From positions 13,826,001 to 13,890,000 of the forward strand of contig OZ020244.1 of the NCBI GenBank assembly GCA_963971285.1: a stretch of 64,000 nt of DNA, given 5' to 3'. Origin of the DNA: Astropecten irregularis (taxonomy: Eukaryota > Echinodermata > Asteroidea > Paxillosida > Astropectinidae). How positions within the stretch are numbered: position 1 is the first letter of the stretch; each line of letters opens with the position of its first letter. The translations under genes were made by a program, and so were the position numbers. Positions 21,640 to 31,639 of the stretch are shown here, one piece after another. The notes under the pieces were generated by a model that was not told the DNA's origin, ran no database searches, and worked only from the letters and a program-made list of their open reading frames with translations.

Positions 21640-22101
21640 AGGGTATGATCGATGAAACAATTTTCGAGGGACCAAGACGATTTCCACATATACACACAAT
21701 ATAATTTTGAGAATCACACAAAAATGCTACACGTACGAGGTGCGTGGACCGCACAGGCACTACACGGGCCCATGCCTCGGGCTGAATGCGTCGCATGACC
21801 CCACGAGCTGTGTCTGCAGAGGTGGTAGGGCATCCGCAGTTACCTGTCTTTTATAAATTCTAAATTTGGCATGTAAATGTTGCTTTATCGCGTTGGAAAT
21901 TCTTAATTTTACAGAGGAAATACCCAGGTCGACCAGTTAAGGTTTGGTTAAAAGAAAACAAGCTTTTAAACAAAAAGTTATACTAAATTGTGTATAGTAA
22001 AAAAAGCTTTTAAACGACTAGAAGGGAAACTAACACATGATCACATGGGTTTTTCTGAGTTTTCTCAGAAAACCCACGTGACTTACGGTTTTTCGTATTT
22101 A
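21640..22101. other. non-coding stretch with a hairpin
   Basis: At 22040-22085 CATGGGTTTTTCTGAG faces CTCAGAAAACCCACGTG, a strong short hairpin. On the minus strand 21796-21640 reads an arginine-rich open stretch that runs into the satellite; no family is recognised. Confidence 0.35.
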
Positions 22102-22419
22102 TCATGAAAACGGCTCAATGTTACCGTTTATTTGTGTGGAATGTTCTATTCTACTTTTGGAAGACCTTTCCAGTAATGACAAAGGCATGCATTGGCGCCC
22201 AAAAAAAGCGCAACGAGGCAGGCGTGTACCTTTAAATTTGCATTCCAATTGATGTAGAGCTGGCACGTATTTGTCTAAGATGTTACAATCCTTATTGACT
22301 TTACTGAAGAATCGGCAGATGTGATTGGTGCTAGCCTTCTTGTAAATCTTCTCCCAGGTATAATGGCTCTTGCAAGCTTCGATCTTTTTGATAGTTTTCG
22401 ATGCATTAGTGAAGGGCAT
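22102..22419 (-). CDS. terminal exon candidate, unknown protein
   Basis: The exon starts directly after an acceptor (CCAACAG before 22419) and ends in a stop. It encodes a basic 105-residue chain with KTIKKIEACKSHYTWEKIYK and CRFFSKVNKDCNILDKY. No family is recognised. A short upstream exon (22587-22630) with a consensus donor could join it in frame to give MAEYKKSSDIQ before MPFT. Without expression data I cannot say whether it is transcribed. Confidence 0.35.
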   Translation of the reverse strand: MPFTNASKTIKKIEACKSHYTWEKIYKKASTNHICRFFSKVNKDCNILDKYVPALHQLECKFKGTRLPRCAFFGRQCMPLSLLERSSKSRIEHSTQINGNIEPFS

Positions 22420-22586
22420 CTGTTGGTTTGATCAAAATAACAAAGAGGTAATGGAAGACGCAGCGCAATAAAATGTGTGGTGGAAAAAGGGAGAAAATTT
22501 GGGGAAAAGTTAGTTGAAGAAAGGATGCCGGCAAAGTAAAGGCTTTCCCAAGTCTATTTACTAGTTACGTGAGCAATATGACATAC

Positions 22587-22630
22587 CTGTATGTCTGAAG
22601 ACTTCTTATATTCTGCCATGATGCCCATCT
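22587..22630 (-). CDS. 44-base exon candidate in duplicated segment
   Basis: The acceptor (TTTCAG before 22630) is the same as that of the kinase exon at 13662, with the same first bases AGATGGGCATCA; the donor is CAG/GTATGT at 22586. Beyond the first twelve bases the exon differs from the kinase exon. It may be an upstream exon that was duplicated, or the remains of a second kinase copy. Confidence 0.35.
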
Positions 22631-22875
22631 CTGAAAGTACGATACAAAACAAATTGCAGTATGTAACAGGGATTACTTTCACTAGAAATGAAAAGTCTTA
22701 CTTAAAAAACGCAATCTTAATTTCATATTTTTTGTAAATGATAATGAAATCAGTCTTGTTTTTAACTTTGAGCTATTCTACACTTCAAAGCTGCAATTTT
22801 AGTCGAATTTGGGATATGTTTCCTTCTGTATTCTCATTAGTGGATTTTTATGAATTTAGATAAATGAGTACACTA
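22618..22875. repeat. duplicated segment, copy 2
   Basis: This segment runs parallel to 13650-13940, sharing the acceptor and about 240 bp of intron upstream of it (minus strand). See copy 1 for anchors. Confidence 0.7.
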
Positions 22876-22879
22876 ATTC

Positions 22880-23760
22880 TACTTGCAAGGACATATACCT
22901 GGGAGAGCTTGAGGTCAAGGGACTGATGATCAGCACTCTGTCACGAGAAAGTAATAACAAGAGGCAACCAGTTATGACATATAATGCAAAAATATTATTA
23001 TAGTAGATCAGCAAGGATTCTTGTGGATACAGGGAAGTATTGAATGGTTTTAAACATAAATGATTCCATCAAAAAAAAGTTACTAGGGCCTGACGTTTCG
23101 ATCCTTTCAGGACATTTAATTCTCAAAGGCAAAATGTTAACTGGACAAAAACAAATAAGCAAGAGGAATCGACCAAATGTGGACGAATGTAGAAATACAA
23201 AAGGAGAGGGGTAATAAATGATATACTTTAAGTAGCTTTTTGTATGATATTTAAAATTGCATTTTGAATACAAACATCTTACCATTGGAATAATTGGCTA
23301 TTCAACACAGCCTTTATACCACGCGAGGTTCTAAGGGGGTTCAAAATTGTGTCTAGCCGCCCCCCCCCCCCCCCCCCAAAAAAAATGCAATTGAAAAAAA
23401 AAACATGCCGGAAATTGGAAAAAATCAGGATCTTTTCAGTTATTACGCGCCAATTACTTGGAAAACGCGCTGAGTGTGTAAGCTATAGGTTGCTTTTCTA
23501 CACGTAATAAGACAAACGATGTTAAAAGAAAGATGACGTCACGTGCTAAGGGTCTAGCCCCCCCCCAAAAAAAAACCAAACAAAACCAAAAACAAATTAT
23601 TCTCAGTTGTAGGCGTTCTAGCCCCCCCCCCCCCCCCAAAAAAAAAGAAAAAAAAAAAAAAAAAAGACTATGTTAAATATTATTTTGCATTGGCCCTATA
23701 TACTTTGTATATAAAATTCATGGATATATATATATATATTTCCCTTTTGTCTCCAATGGA
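22880..23760. other. repeat-rich non-coding stretch with C tracts
   Basis: At 23089-23112 lies GGGCCTGACGTTTCGATCCT, a dispersed repeat word also found near 40.91 and 41.66 kb. C runs of 8-18 bases followed by A runs occur at about 23361, 23562 and 23621. A TA microsatellite lies at 23727-23740. No gene is seen. Confidence 0.5.
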
Positions 23761-23765
23761 CATCA

Positions 23766-24950
23766 TTAGGCCTGGGCAATTAACTCGATTAATCGATTAA
23801 TCGCGAATACATTCCTGTGTCGATTACTCGAATGGTAAATTCTGAACTACTCGATTTATCTTGCCAGCGGGATTAGTGCCTTCGAGTTGCGATCAATTCC
23901 ATGAGTTACTACTATTCTCAGTCGATCAAAAGCCATGCCGTGAGTGTTGCAAGGAGCAGCTGCATAGACTTGATGACAAGTCGTTGGACATTCGTGTTTT
24001 GCCCATCCGTCCGTCAATATCATGCATCGTTCGTATAGTGAGGCAACGTAATCTTGATTCAATAGGGGTCGAGGGTGTATATGTACCGCGGTCGCGTCCC
24101 CGCATGTTGGACATTATGTAGGACGTACACAGTGTAATGTTAACACGCACACCGTACCCCTGGTGTAGCGATAAAATTACCGACTTGATATCAAGTCTGC
24201 CTGCTGCACGTGCACCGGATGCCCGCCCAATTGTGACAGCGCCATGACAACATTTTGAGATTACACTGTAATTGGCCAGTAGCCCTTCTAATAATACTGC
24301 CTTATATGGTCAACGTGGATGAAGCATGAATGAGGGCTAAACCATTTCGCTGTTTATTGAGGTACATTTAGTAATGTTGTATTTTAAATAAATACTATTT
24401 ATCTCACTTAGTAATAAAACGAAAGGTTGTCGGGACTTGTCGCACACATGAGTTATTGGATACATACAGTTTAAACGTGTCGGGGTGAATTTTTATTCAA
24501 GCCTGACAGCTGACAACGAAGTTTTTCTCAACTTCCTTGGCCCACGTGTTTACAATGGATTCGGCTACCATGGCCGGCCAGCGAGGCTTGGCGCATATCG
24601 CGATGGCATTCAACTAGTCGAGTACGGACGCTACTCGATTACATTATTACTGTATTGGACTATACTGTATCGTATCGTATGATAATCGTGAAGTGAACAT
24701 GTGGTGTAATCTTGAAATGTAAAATAATCGCGATGTGTTTAGTAATCGTGAACTGTATAATAATCGTGTTCACTGTTCAGCCTACATGGGGTGTACATAA
24801 TGTGTCTTCGTGTACTATCGTTGACTTGTACATGCCTGTATGGGACTACGTCTGTGTGTACGTACGTGAGGCAGTAACTGCATGCCTTGTCGGCCAACAC
24901 TCCACGAAATTACCCTACTTTACTGAAGGAAGTAATTATGGACGATATTA
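23766..24950. other. TAGGCCTGGGC/TTAATCGA repeat end and unassigned sequence
   Basis: At 23769-23830 a repeat starts AGGCCTGGGCAATTAACTCG followed by several ATTAATCGA words; related starts lie at 25125 and 26175. The rest (23880-24950) has no recognised frame. Words such as TAATCGTGA recur at 24680-24770. It may be the inside of a hAT-type element whose other end I cannot place. Confidence 0.35.
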
Positions 24951-25092
24951 GCTTCACGAAGTTTGCATTATACCTGATCAGAACAAAAATGGCATTTCTC
25001 AAAATGGCATTTCTCAATGGCTCAGAAATGAGAACTGATCGCTGTTGAAACTTGTAAGAATCAATGCATTACGCTGGTGCAGTTTACTGCAG

Positions 25093-26303
25093 TGCCGCTA
25101 TGATGAAAACAAGGTACATGCTAGGCCTGGGCGATTAGTGCATTTCACTAATCGATTAATCGCCGAGAAAATAATCGCGATTAATCGCGATTACCCGGCA
25201 GCGGCGAAGCTACGGGGGGGCCTGGGGGGGGGGGGGGGGGGGGGGGTGGGTTGGCACGTGCCCCCCCCCCCCCCCCACAAATTCGGCGTGCCCCCCAGGT
25301 GCCCCCCCCCCCCCCCCCCCCACAAAAAATCGTGGGTATAGAAAAAAAATAAGCGTTATCTATCTGTAGGGCATGATTTCTATAAAGGAAATAAAGACAA
25401 CTTAACAGCTTTTACTGTTCCAAAATGATATTTTTTACTATCAGCAAATGTTCATGAGCCCTTAAAACCCTACAGTGAAGAAATCTGTGCAACATTTCGG
25501 TGTAAAAATGCAATTTTCTTACGCGCTTACGGTTGCGAGCTTCAAAACAGCCCATCTGCCATTTTGTCTGGTTTGGCTAGTTAGTCTGGTCCCCAGATTG
25601 ATTTCTCCCGCTCAAGAGTGTTGGATTAAAAAGAAATAATGAAGTAATAATATAAATAAATGGATAAATTTATCGGAACAATTGCTTCCAAAATAAGGCT
25701 CTGACTGCACCAGAGAATATCTAGAACCCCTGAGCTTCCACGGCCCTTAAGCAGGCCCTGGACCCCGGCCGCAAGGCTTTCGCGCTTATCCGTGATTTTC
25801 CAAGGAGCGTGGAAATAAAATACGCCAATTCAATAGCGACGGATGCGTTTCGGGGCGATCAAAGCTAGCTAATGTTGTCTTCCCCCTCTTTTTCAGCTCC
25901 TTTGGAGTCTTTCTGTTTCCCTTTTATTTATTTTTTTTCTGTTTTTTTTTCTGTTTTTTTTTTTTGCTTGAAGAAAAGGTTGCCCCACGCCCGATGGATC
26001 CGCCCCCCCCCCCCGCATTTCTCATATTTTGCGAATCTCCAGTTTTGAAAAAATTCCGGGTGCCCCCCCCCCCCCCCCCCCCCCACAATATTCCAAGGCC
26101 CACCCAGTGCCCCCCTGCTGAAAAAAATCCTAGCTACGCCGCTGTTACCCGGAAGTGACTATACAAGCAGCATAGGCCTGGGCGATTAGTGCATTTCACT
26201 AATCGATTAATCGCCGAGGAAATAATCGCGATTAATCGATTAATCGCGATTACCCGGAAGTGACTATACAAGCAGCATGTTCCTTGTTTTCATCATAGCG
26301 GCA
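25093..26303. repeat. inverted flanks around nested repeat block
   Basis: GCCGCTATGATGAAAACAAGG (split here as GCCGCTATGATG and AAAACAAGG, 25094-25114) returns inverted at 26283-26303. Between them are two direct copies of a roughly 100-bp unit that starts AGGCCTGGGCGATTAGTGC and ends CGGAAGTGACTATACAAGC. The first copy is split by the element at 25199-26144; the second runs from about 26174 to 26273. Confidence 0.6.
25199..26144. mobile_element. hAT-type element, nested, 8-bp target duplication
   Basis: The element starts CAGCGGCGAAGCTACGG and ends TAGCTACGCCGCTG, its inverse. TTACCCGG flanks both sides (25191-25198 and 26145-26152), and the host copy without insertion exists next door (TTACCCGGAAGTG at 26250). 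Inside are long C and G tracts and AT-rich sequence without a transposase. It is a non-autonomous hAT copy; the same terminus recurs at 61.62 kb. Confidence 0.85.
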
Positions 26304-26793
26304 ATGATCAAAATTCATCAGACGAAACCATCATTAATTTTGTAAGCCTATATACTCACTTCTGTGGGATTTTGGGTGACACAACGTTTGGAATGGTGGT
26401 GCCCATTTTGCTGGCGACCAGCTATAACTGCATGACAATGTTCCTTGCTGTTGGCATGGCGCCATGCGTGCCACCCTTCTCTGTATGCATGAACTCTCTG
26501 AATTTTATCATTAGATCTGTAGACAAGGAAAATTGTTATTGTTTTTACTTTTATGATTATCCTTCCAAAATATAATGAATTCTATCGAGTGGTCAAAGCC
26601 CATGACTATTGTATGTGTACTTATTTAGCGAAGGAGCTTCGGGGTCTTGGCATGTTAAAGATCCCTAAGAAATGTTTTTATTCATCCATGATGGCATGGA
26701 TGAACTAGGGCGTGATTAAAGAGGGGGTGTTGGTTGGGCTGTATACCTAATTGGGTCAACCCCCCCCCCCCCCCCCTCGAATTTCATTTTGCA
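26304..26793. other. non-coding stretch ending in a C tract
   Basis: No coding pattern. An 18-base C run begins at about 26759. Confidence 0.35.
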
Positions 26794-26796
26794 TTA

Positions 26797-27140
26797 GGGC
26801 GCCCCTTTTTATTATTACTGTGGTACTCATTTGCGACCGACCCTTTTTGGGGGCTCCGACCGAAGAAAAAAAAACTTTTTTGGCCGCCGACCCTGTCCAG
26901 AATGGCATAATATAAATTCAAGAAACAAATTAAAAAATTTCCAAAATGTTGCCACAGAAGTAAAAAAACATATTCAGACGAGATTACAGTGAATACACAA
27001 TGAACATTTCTCATCATTTTCTTAAGGTTTTTGTGTAAGTTCAGCCACATTTTTCCACCAAACTTTTGTTTTGTCCGACCGACCGACCCTCTCGAAGGTG
27101 AAAAAAAAAATGAGAACCACAGTTATAAAAAGGGGCGCCC
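26797..27140. mobile_element. PIF/Harbinger-like MITE
   Basis: The ends are GGGCGCCCCTTTTTATTA and its near-inverse (TATAAAAAGGGGCGCCC), with TTA on both sides (26794-26796 and 27141-27143). Inner parts also pair: ACTGTGGTACTCATTT against AAATGAGAACCACAGT. TTA duplication fits PIF/Harbinger. CGACCGACCC words near both ends (26836 and 27078) are subterminal repeats. Confidence 0.8.
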
Positions 27141-27143
27141 TTA

Positions 27144-28409
27144 TGGTATGATAATGTTGATAACATTCGTGACGAATTCAATTATCTTCACCATTTTTAT
27201 AAAAGTAAATTAGTATTGCCTCCGATGCAATATTTAAAATCAACAATTATTCTGGTTTATCTTTCTAAGTGCACTTTCCTGTGCACTTCCAATTATTTGA
27301 CTTACCGTTCTTAGGTGCTACTCCCGACGCGGATGGCTGGTCAGCGTCGCCACATGAGTTGCTCAACTGGGGTGATTTGTACAGGGAATTCCGCGCCTTT
27401 GTCAAATTGTACTTGTAAGCTGATGACCCAAGCTGTAAAAGGTGAGATTTGTTCGAGACAAGATTATATTAAGGTCGATGAGAACATGTCTATGCTCTTA
27501 GAAAAGACATTTTTGGTTTATATATAGATAATGTGGTCATAATTCTGCTTTCCTTTTCTTTAATGTATTATGTGGAGCCACGTGCTGATCTTAGTCTTAC
27601 TCTTTACTATAATTTACTCATAATAGCCTCGGCCCTTATCTATATTGACAGATGTTTTTGGTTTTTTTTTTTTTGGAAATGAACTTAACACTAATAATGA
27701 CTCTAGCAGATCTCTAGCTGCGTGTGTACTGTTCTCTTGGAATTAATAAAAATGTAACTTTCATTATATTATATTCTATCCATAATGGTCTATATTTAAA
27801 AGTTAATATACCTTCAAGTCATGCTGCCCTCTCAGGTGAACATCTAATCTTTTAAGTCCCCGAACTAGGCAGTTCCTAATGGTACATGAGAGTGGGGTCC
27901 GCCTGGCTTTTTTGGTTTAAGGGTACCGTGTCTATTGGTTGTCTGTAGAAAAAACAATCTTGTAATTAAATAAGCATTTCGACATTAAAAAAACTAAAAT
28001 AAATTAGGCCTATAAAACACGATCTTTGCAGAATTGATGAAAAATTTCGTAAAAATAATGTCTTTACAGAGACGCTATTTCCGCCTCTTGTTTTATTTTG
28101 GCCTAGGGGCTATATAAACATAATGCGCATGGTTGCATAGCTATGGAATCACTTATAATTTATTGTGTAAAAATGTAATACTGACCGCATAAAATGATTT
28201 GCCACACCGTCTTTTTGACCACACAATATATATGTACACTACCCATTACATCTATGGAATTGTATACATTGATATATATATATATAATATATATAGGGCC
28301 TTTTCACCTGGATCGGACCTTAAGGACACAAGGTTTGCTATAAATTTGACCTTAGGGAGACACAGAACATTAAGGACACATTATACAGACTTACCTTTCC
28401 CTGGCCTTG
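27144..28409. other. mostly non-coding, one weak exon-like piece
   Basis: At 27316-27417 (plus strand) an acceptor (GTTCTTAG) is followed by ATPDADGWSASPHELLNWGD and a further 15 residues to a stop; I recognise no family and do not rate it above a weak candidate. A TA-rich microsatellite lies at 28270-28300. Confidence 0.3.
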
Positions 28410-29330
28410 CCAAGTTCGATAAGCCTCCTCTAACGGTTTCTAATCCGATGTATCCTTTGAAGGTGTTGTGAAAGGTAAACAAACCTTTCACTGCACATAG
28501 TACAGTCTCTGGCAATCCTGTTTTTCTGTTGTTCGAACACAAAGAGTATAAAGAGGCACATTTAACTCAAGAGTCACTTTCCCAAATCACAACAAAGACA
28601 ATTAAAATTTGTTTGTTTTATAGTAGTCAAGTTTAAAAAAATTAAAATCGACTGAATAGAAAGAAATGTATTTACTACCTTTTTCTTCCTTTGCTTTACT
28701 CCAGCATCAAAGGAGGTGGATGGAGCATCAGCCCCAGCATCAAAGGAGGTGGATGGAGCATCAGCCCAAGCAGCAAAGGAGGTGGATGGAGCATCAGCCT
28801 CGCTCTCGACGTGATCATATTCACAACGAGTGGAATACTAGTGTGTCGAAAAAAAGAAACAGGGAAAGAAAGTTTGTGTATTAACTGTGTGCATCAGAAC
28901 CACACTTCGATAAGCCACCTCTGACGGTTTCTAATCCGATGTGTCCTTTGAAGATGTTGGGAACACAAACTTTTCATTGCCCATTCAGAGTACAGCCTCT
29001 GGCAATCCTGTTTCCCTATTGTCGGAACACAAAGAGTGGAGGTACATTAATCTTAAAGAATTAATTAGGGAGTCAGTTGGTAGTGTTTTTATGCAATGAC
29101 AGCAAACCAAATACCACTGTTCAATTTGATGTGTTTCAGTTTGTTTACCAGCAGTCTTATAAATAACAATCGAATGAAAAAGAAATAAAGAAATGTATTT
29201 ACTGCTTTTTTCTTCACATGCTGTTTTCCATCATCATGGGAGGTGGGGGGACATCAGGCAAGTCATCGTCTTCGCAACGAGTGGAATACTAGGAGTATTT
29301 GGACATAGAGAAACACTTGGTAAGTTGGGT
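28410..29330. repeat. tandem duplication of ~490 bp
   Basis: CGATAAGCC, then ACGGTTTCTAATCCGATGT, CCTCTGGCAATCCTG or TCTCTGGCAATCCTG, and GAAATGTATTTACT occur in the same order at 28417-28680 and 28906-29210. Each copy ends near a GGAGGTGG-CATCAG segment (28712 and 29240). Copies differ at many sites, so the duplication is not recent. Confidence 0.65.
28704..28806 (+). repeat. 33-bp minisatellite, three units, possibly coding
   Basis: The unit with AAAGGAGGTGGATGGAGCAT repeats three times after an acceptor-like TTTACTCCAG. One frame reads ASKEVDGASAP repeated, ending ASLST and a stop. The 33-bp period keeps the frame, so it may be a short terminal exon. The sister copy at 29.24 kb has only one degenerate unit. 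Confidence 0.45.
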
Positions 29331-29390
29331 TTGATTTATTGATTTGGTACTCCACTTTGTGTTCCTCGTAATCTCAGAAAACGTTCCTTA

Positions 29391-29653
29391 AAGGTAATGA
29401 ATATCAAGGAAGATAACAGACATCTGTGAAAAATTCCCAGTCACATACGGTGCCCACTTTTTGAGAAAACAGTGAAAAATGGCCACAGTATTTCTTGAGT
29501 CTTTTCTTTTTGATTTTAGATCTGTTTTACTTATTTCTGGATAAATGTTGTAACGGTATGTTTCTACCAGCACCAACTTCATACCATGTCCGTTATACGT
29601 ATCTGTGAACATTTCTGTTTTGGTTTCTTACCAAAGTTTGATACCGTTACCTT
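29391..29653. mobile_element. TA-flanked MITE, deletion copy
   Basis: Flanked by TA (29389-29390 and 29654-29655). It starts AAGGTA, lacks about 50 bp behind the terminus, and continues ATATCAAGGAAGATA as in the two other copies at 47.1 and 53.7 kb. The right end reads CCAAAGTTTGATACCGTTAC. Confidence 0.75.
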
Positions 29654-30054
29654 TACATTTTGGAGGATTGGCAAAATTTTAATTTTAGGTTGAAATTAAC
29701 AAAATTGGCAAGGGGTACCCCTTGCCGTTTTTGCCTATTTAAAAAAAAAAAAATTTCTAATTTGAGAAATATTACACTGATAAATATGTTTCACTGTCAG
29801 TAGAGAACCGTTACACAATCAAACTTGAAGATTGAAAAGCCATCTATTTTAAGACAGGCCGCTGCCGCTGCTTCTGTTAACCCTGGTCGGTCGTCCCTAG
29901 CGGCCCACTACCGGTTGCACCAGTATAGCCCGTAGTTCTCCTATCCAGAATGTTATCAAATTTTCTCCAAAACGAGAAATAATATTGATTTGGTACTCGA
30001 CAATGTGTTCCTCGTAGTCTTAGACAAATTTCCTGAAATTCTTGAGGATATTGG

Positions 30055-30321
30055 CAGGCGCAGTTCTAGAGCCACAATTTTGGTGGGGCTAGAAGAGCCA
30101 TTACTTTTTGGGGAGGCTAGAAGACCCAATATTTTGGGTTCTTCTGCTATGTCTTATTAGGGGTCGAAAACATGCACATTATAGCCCACACAACGCGTTT
30201 TTATGTAATTGGCGCTTTAATAATAACTGAAAAAAGCCAGTATTTTCAAGAATTTTTTTTTCTTTCACTTGCATTTTTTGGGGGGGTTAGACAAAAATTG
30301 GTCCCCGTACAACCACGCCTG
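30055..30321. mobile_element. hAT-type MITE, 8-bp target duplication
   Basis: It begins CAGGCGCAGTTCTAGAGCCA and ends with a similar inverse ending CCACGCCTG. GATATTGG flanks it on both sides (30047-30054 and 30322-30329). Length 267 bp, with no coding capacity. Confidence 0.8.
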
Positions 30322-30916
30322 GATATTGGCAACATTTTAATTTTGCGCCAAAATGGACAAAAACAACCAAAAAAAAATTTGTCAAATTTGAGTAGTATTA
30401 CCCTGATAGGCCGTTTGTTTCACGGTCCGTAGAGCACTGTTACATCATCAAACATTAAAACTTCTTGTTGTAATCGAAAAGCCATACATTTTAAGACCTT
30501 AGTTTGTTTCACCAACAGGCTTAAGGAAACAATTTCTAGTCTCATGGTGTTTGTTTATTTCCAATTATTTGTGACTCGAATTGATCTAAATAACTGACTT
30601 AGCTCGACCCGACTCGCCATTCTTGACCTAATGACTGGACTCGAGTCACAGAAAACTGTGACTAGTTATAACTATGCATCGGCCTATTACATTTATTTAT
30701 TCAGTCTGTTTGTTTGTTGTGTTCGTTTTATTTGTTTTGTGTTACCAATTCACTTAAAACCTCATAAACAAGTTGCTTTTGACTTGCATTTCTTTACAAG
30801 CTTTGGCTTGTTCAGAAAACACAGAACTGAACTTTTTTTTGGTGAAGCGAGGGGGTGGGCAATTGAATTTTATGCAACGTCAACCTCACAAGATTAAAAG
30901 TCTACGGAGTCTGTAC

Positions 30917-31176
30917 ACACCGATCCGACGGCACGATATACTTTTCCGACATTACTGAAGTGTCCCCGCCATGCTTTTTTTCGGCAACAAAACAATTTAC
31001 TCTCCACCGCACTCTATAATTGCTGGGTATGCGTCCCCGATCATAGGATGGTACACATTGCAAATAATAGAGTGCGGCGGACGTAAATTATTTGGTTGCC
31101 GGACAAAAGGTGGCCGGAGACACTGCAGTAATGGCGGGTGTTTCCTACCTACATGGTCGTGCCGTTGGATCGGTGT
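30917..31176. mobile_element. foldback MITE with arms of ~115 bp
   Basis: ACACCGATCCGACGGCACGA at the left faces TCGTGCCGTTGGATCGGTGT at the right. Inner anchors are ACTGAAGTGTC against GACACTGCAGT and CCGCACTCTATAATT against AATAATAGAGTGCGG. The loop is short (centre near 31046). No target duplication is clear. Confidence 0.7.
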
Positions 31177-31307
31177 ATAATTTTTCCATAGGCTATATAG
31201 GGCTATACTCTCTATAGCCTGTAACGTTAGGCCCTATAATTTATTAATTTGGCCTATGTTCTCTTACAATTACTTACTTTTGCAAATGAATTTGAAATTG
31301 TACTTAC

Positions 31308-31637
31308 AGTTGAAGCGGGCCCTGCATCCCTACCACTAACACTTTCATCTGAACTGCCATCTTCTTTCCAGTCACTGTCGCCGTCATCTTCACGGTCTTC
31401 TGGCTCCTCTTCTTCCCAGTCACTACTGTCGCTGTCGTCTATTGGCTCCACTTCTTCAAGTTCTTGCCAGCCACTGTCAACGTCAACGTCGTCATCGACG
31501 GTACCTGGAGTAGGACTAGCGGTGGCAGGTCCTTGCGAGTTGGCGGCTGTGGCTGTGCCTGGGGTCTCCAACGTTAGACCTGGCGACTCTGACTCTGAGT
31601 CTGATTTGTCTGACTCCTCCTCCTCATTCCCATCCAT
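31308..31637 (-). CDS. first coding exon of an acidic protein
   Basis: The start ATG at 31637 opens 110 codons that end at a consensus donor (GTAAGT at 31307). The product is strongly acidic: EEEESDKSDSESES near the start, then a T, A and P-rich part, then EVEPIDDSDSSDWEEEEPED. Acidic, SD-rich starts of this kind are common in piggyBac-type transposase genes and in chromatin proteins, but no diagnostic domain is present, so I leave it unnamed. No downstream exon is recognised between 31.3 and 27 kb on the minus strand. Confidence 0.45.
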
Positions 31638-31639
31638 CC

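Larger units (their letters stand above)
29335..30500. repeat. tandem duplication of ~500 bp with different insertions
   Basis: GATTTGGTACTC, GTGTTCCTCGTA, ATTGGCA..ATTTTAATTTT, TAGAGCACTG or TAGAGAACCG, and GAAAAGCCAT occur in order at 29340-29855 and 29988-30496. Copy 1 carries the TA-flanked MITE at 29391-29653. Copy 2 carries the hAT-type MITE at 30055-30321. Each copy shows the empty site for the other's insertion. Confidence 0.75.

Noticed and set aside
21245..21796. Minus-strand repetitive proteins (RQLANITSTRKH units)
   Set aside because: All three frames of a 19-bp satellite are open, so no frame is preferred and no flanking domain exists.
21800..21860. tRNA-like stretch (GGTAGGGCATCCGCAG)
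   Set aside because: No paired arms or B-box could be arranged around it.
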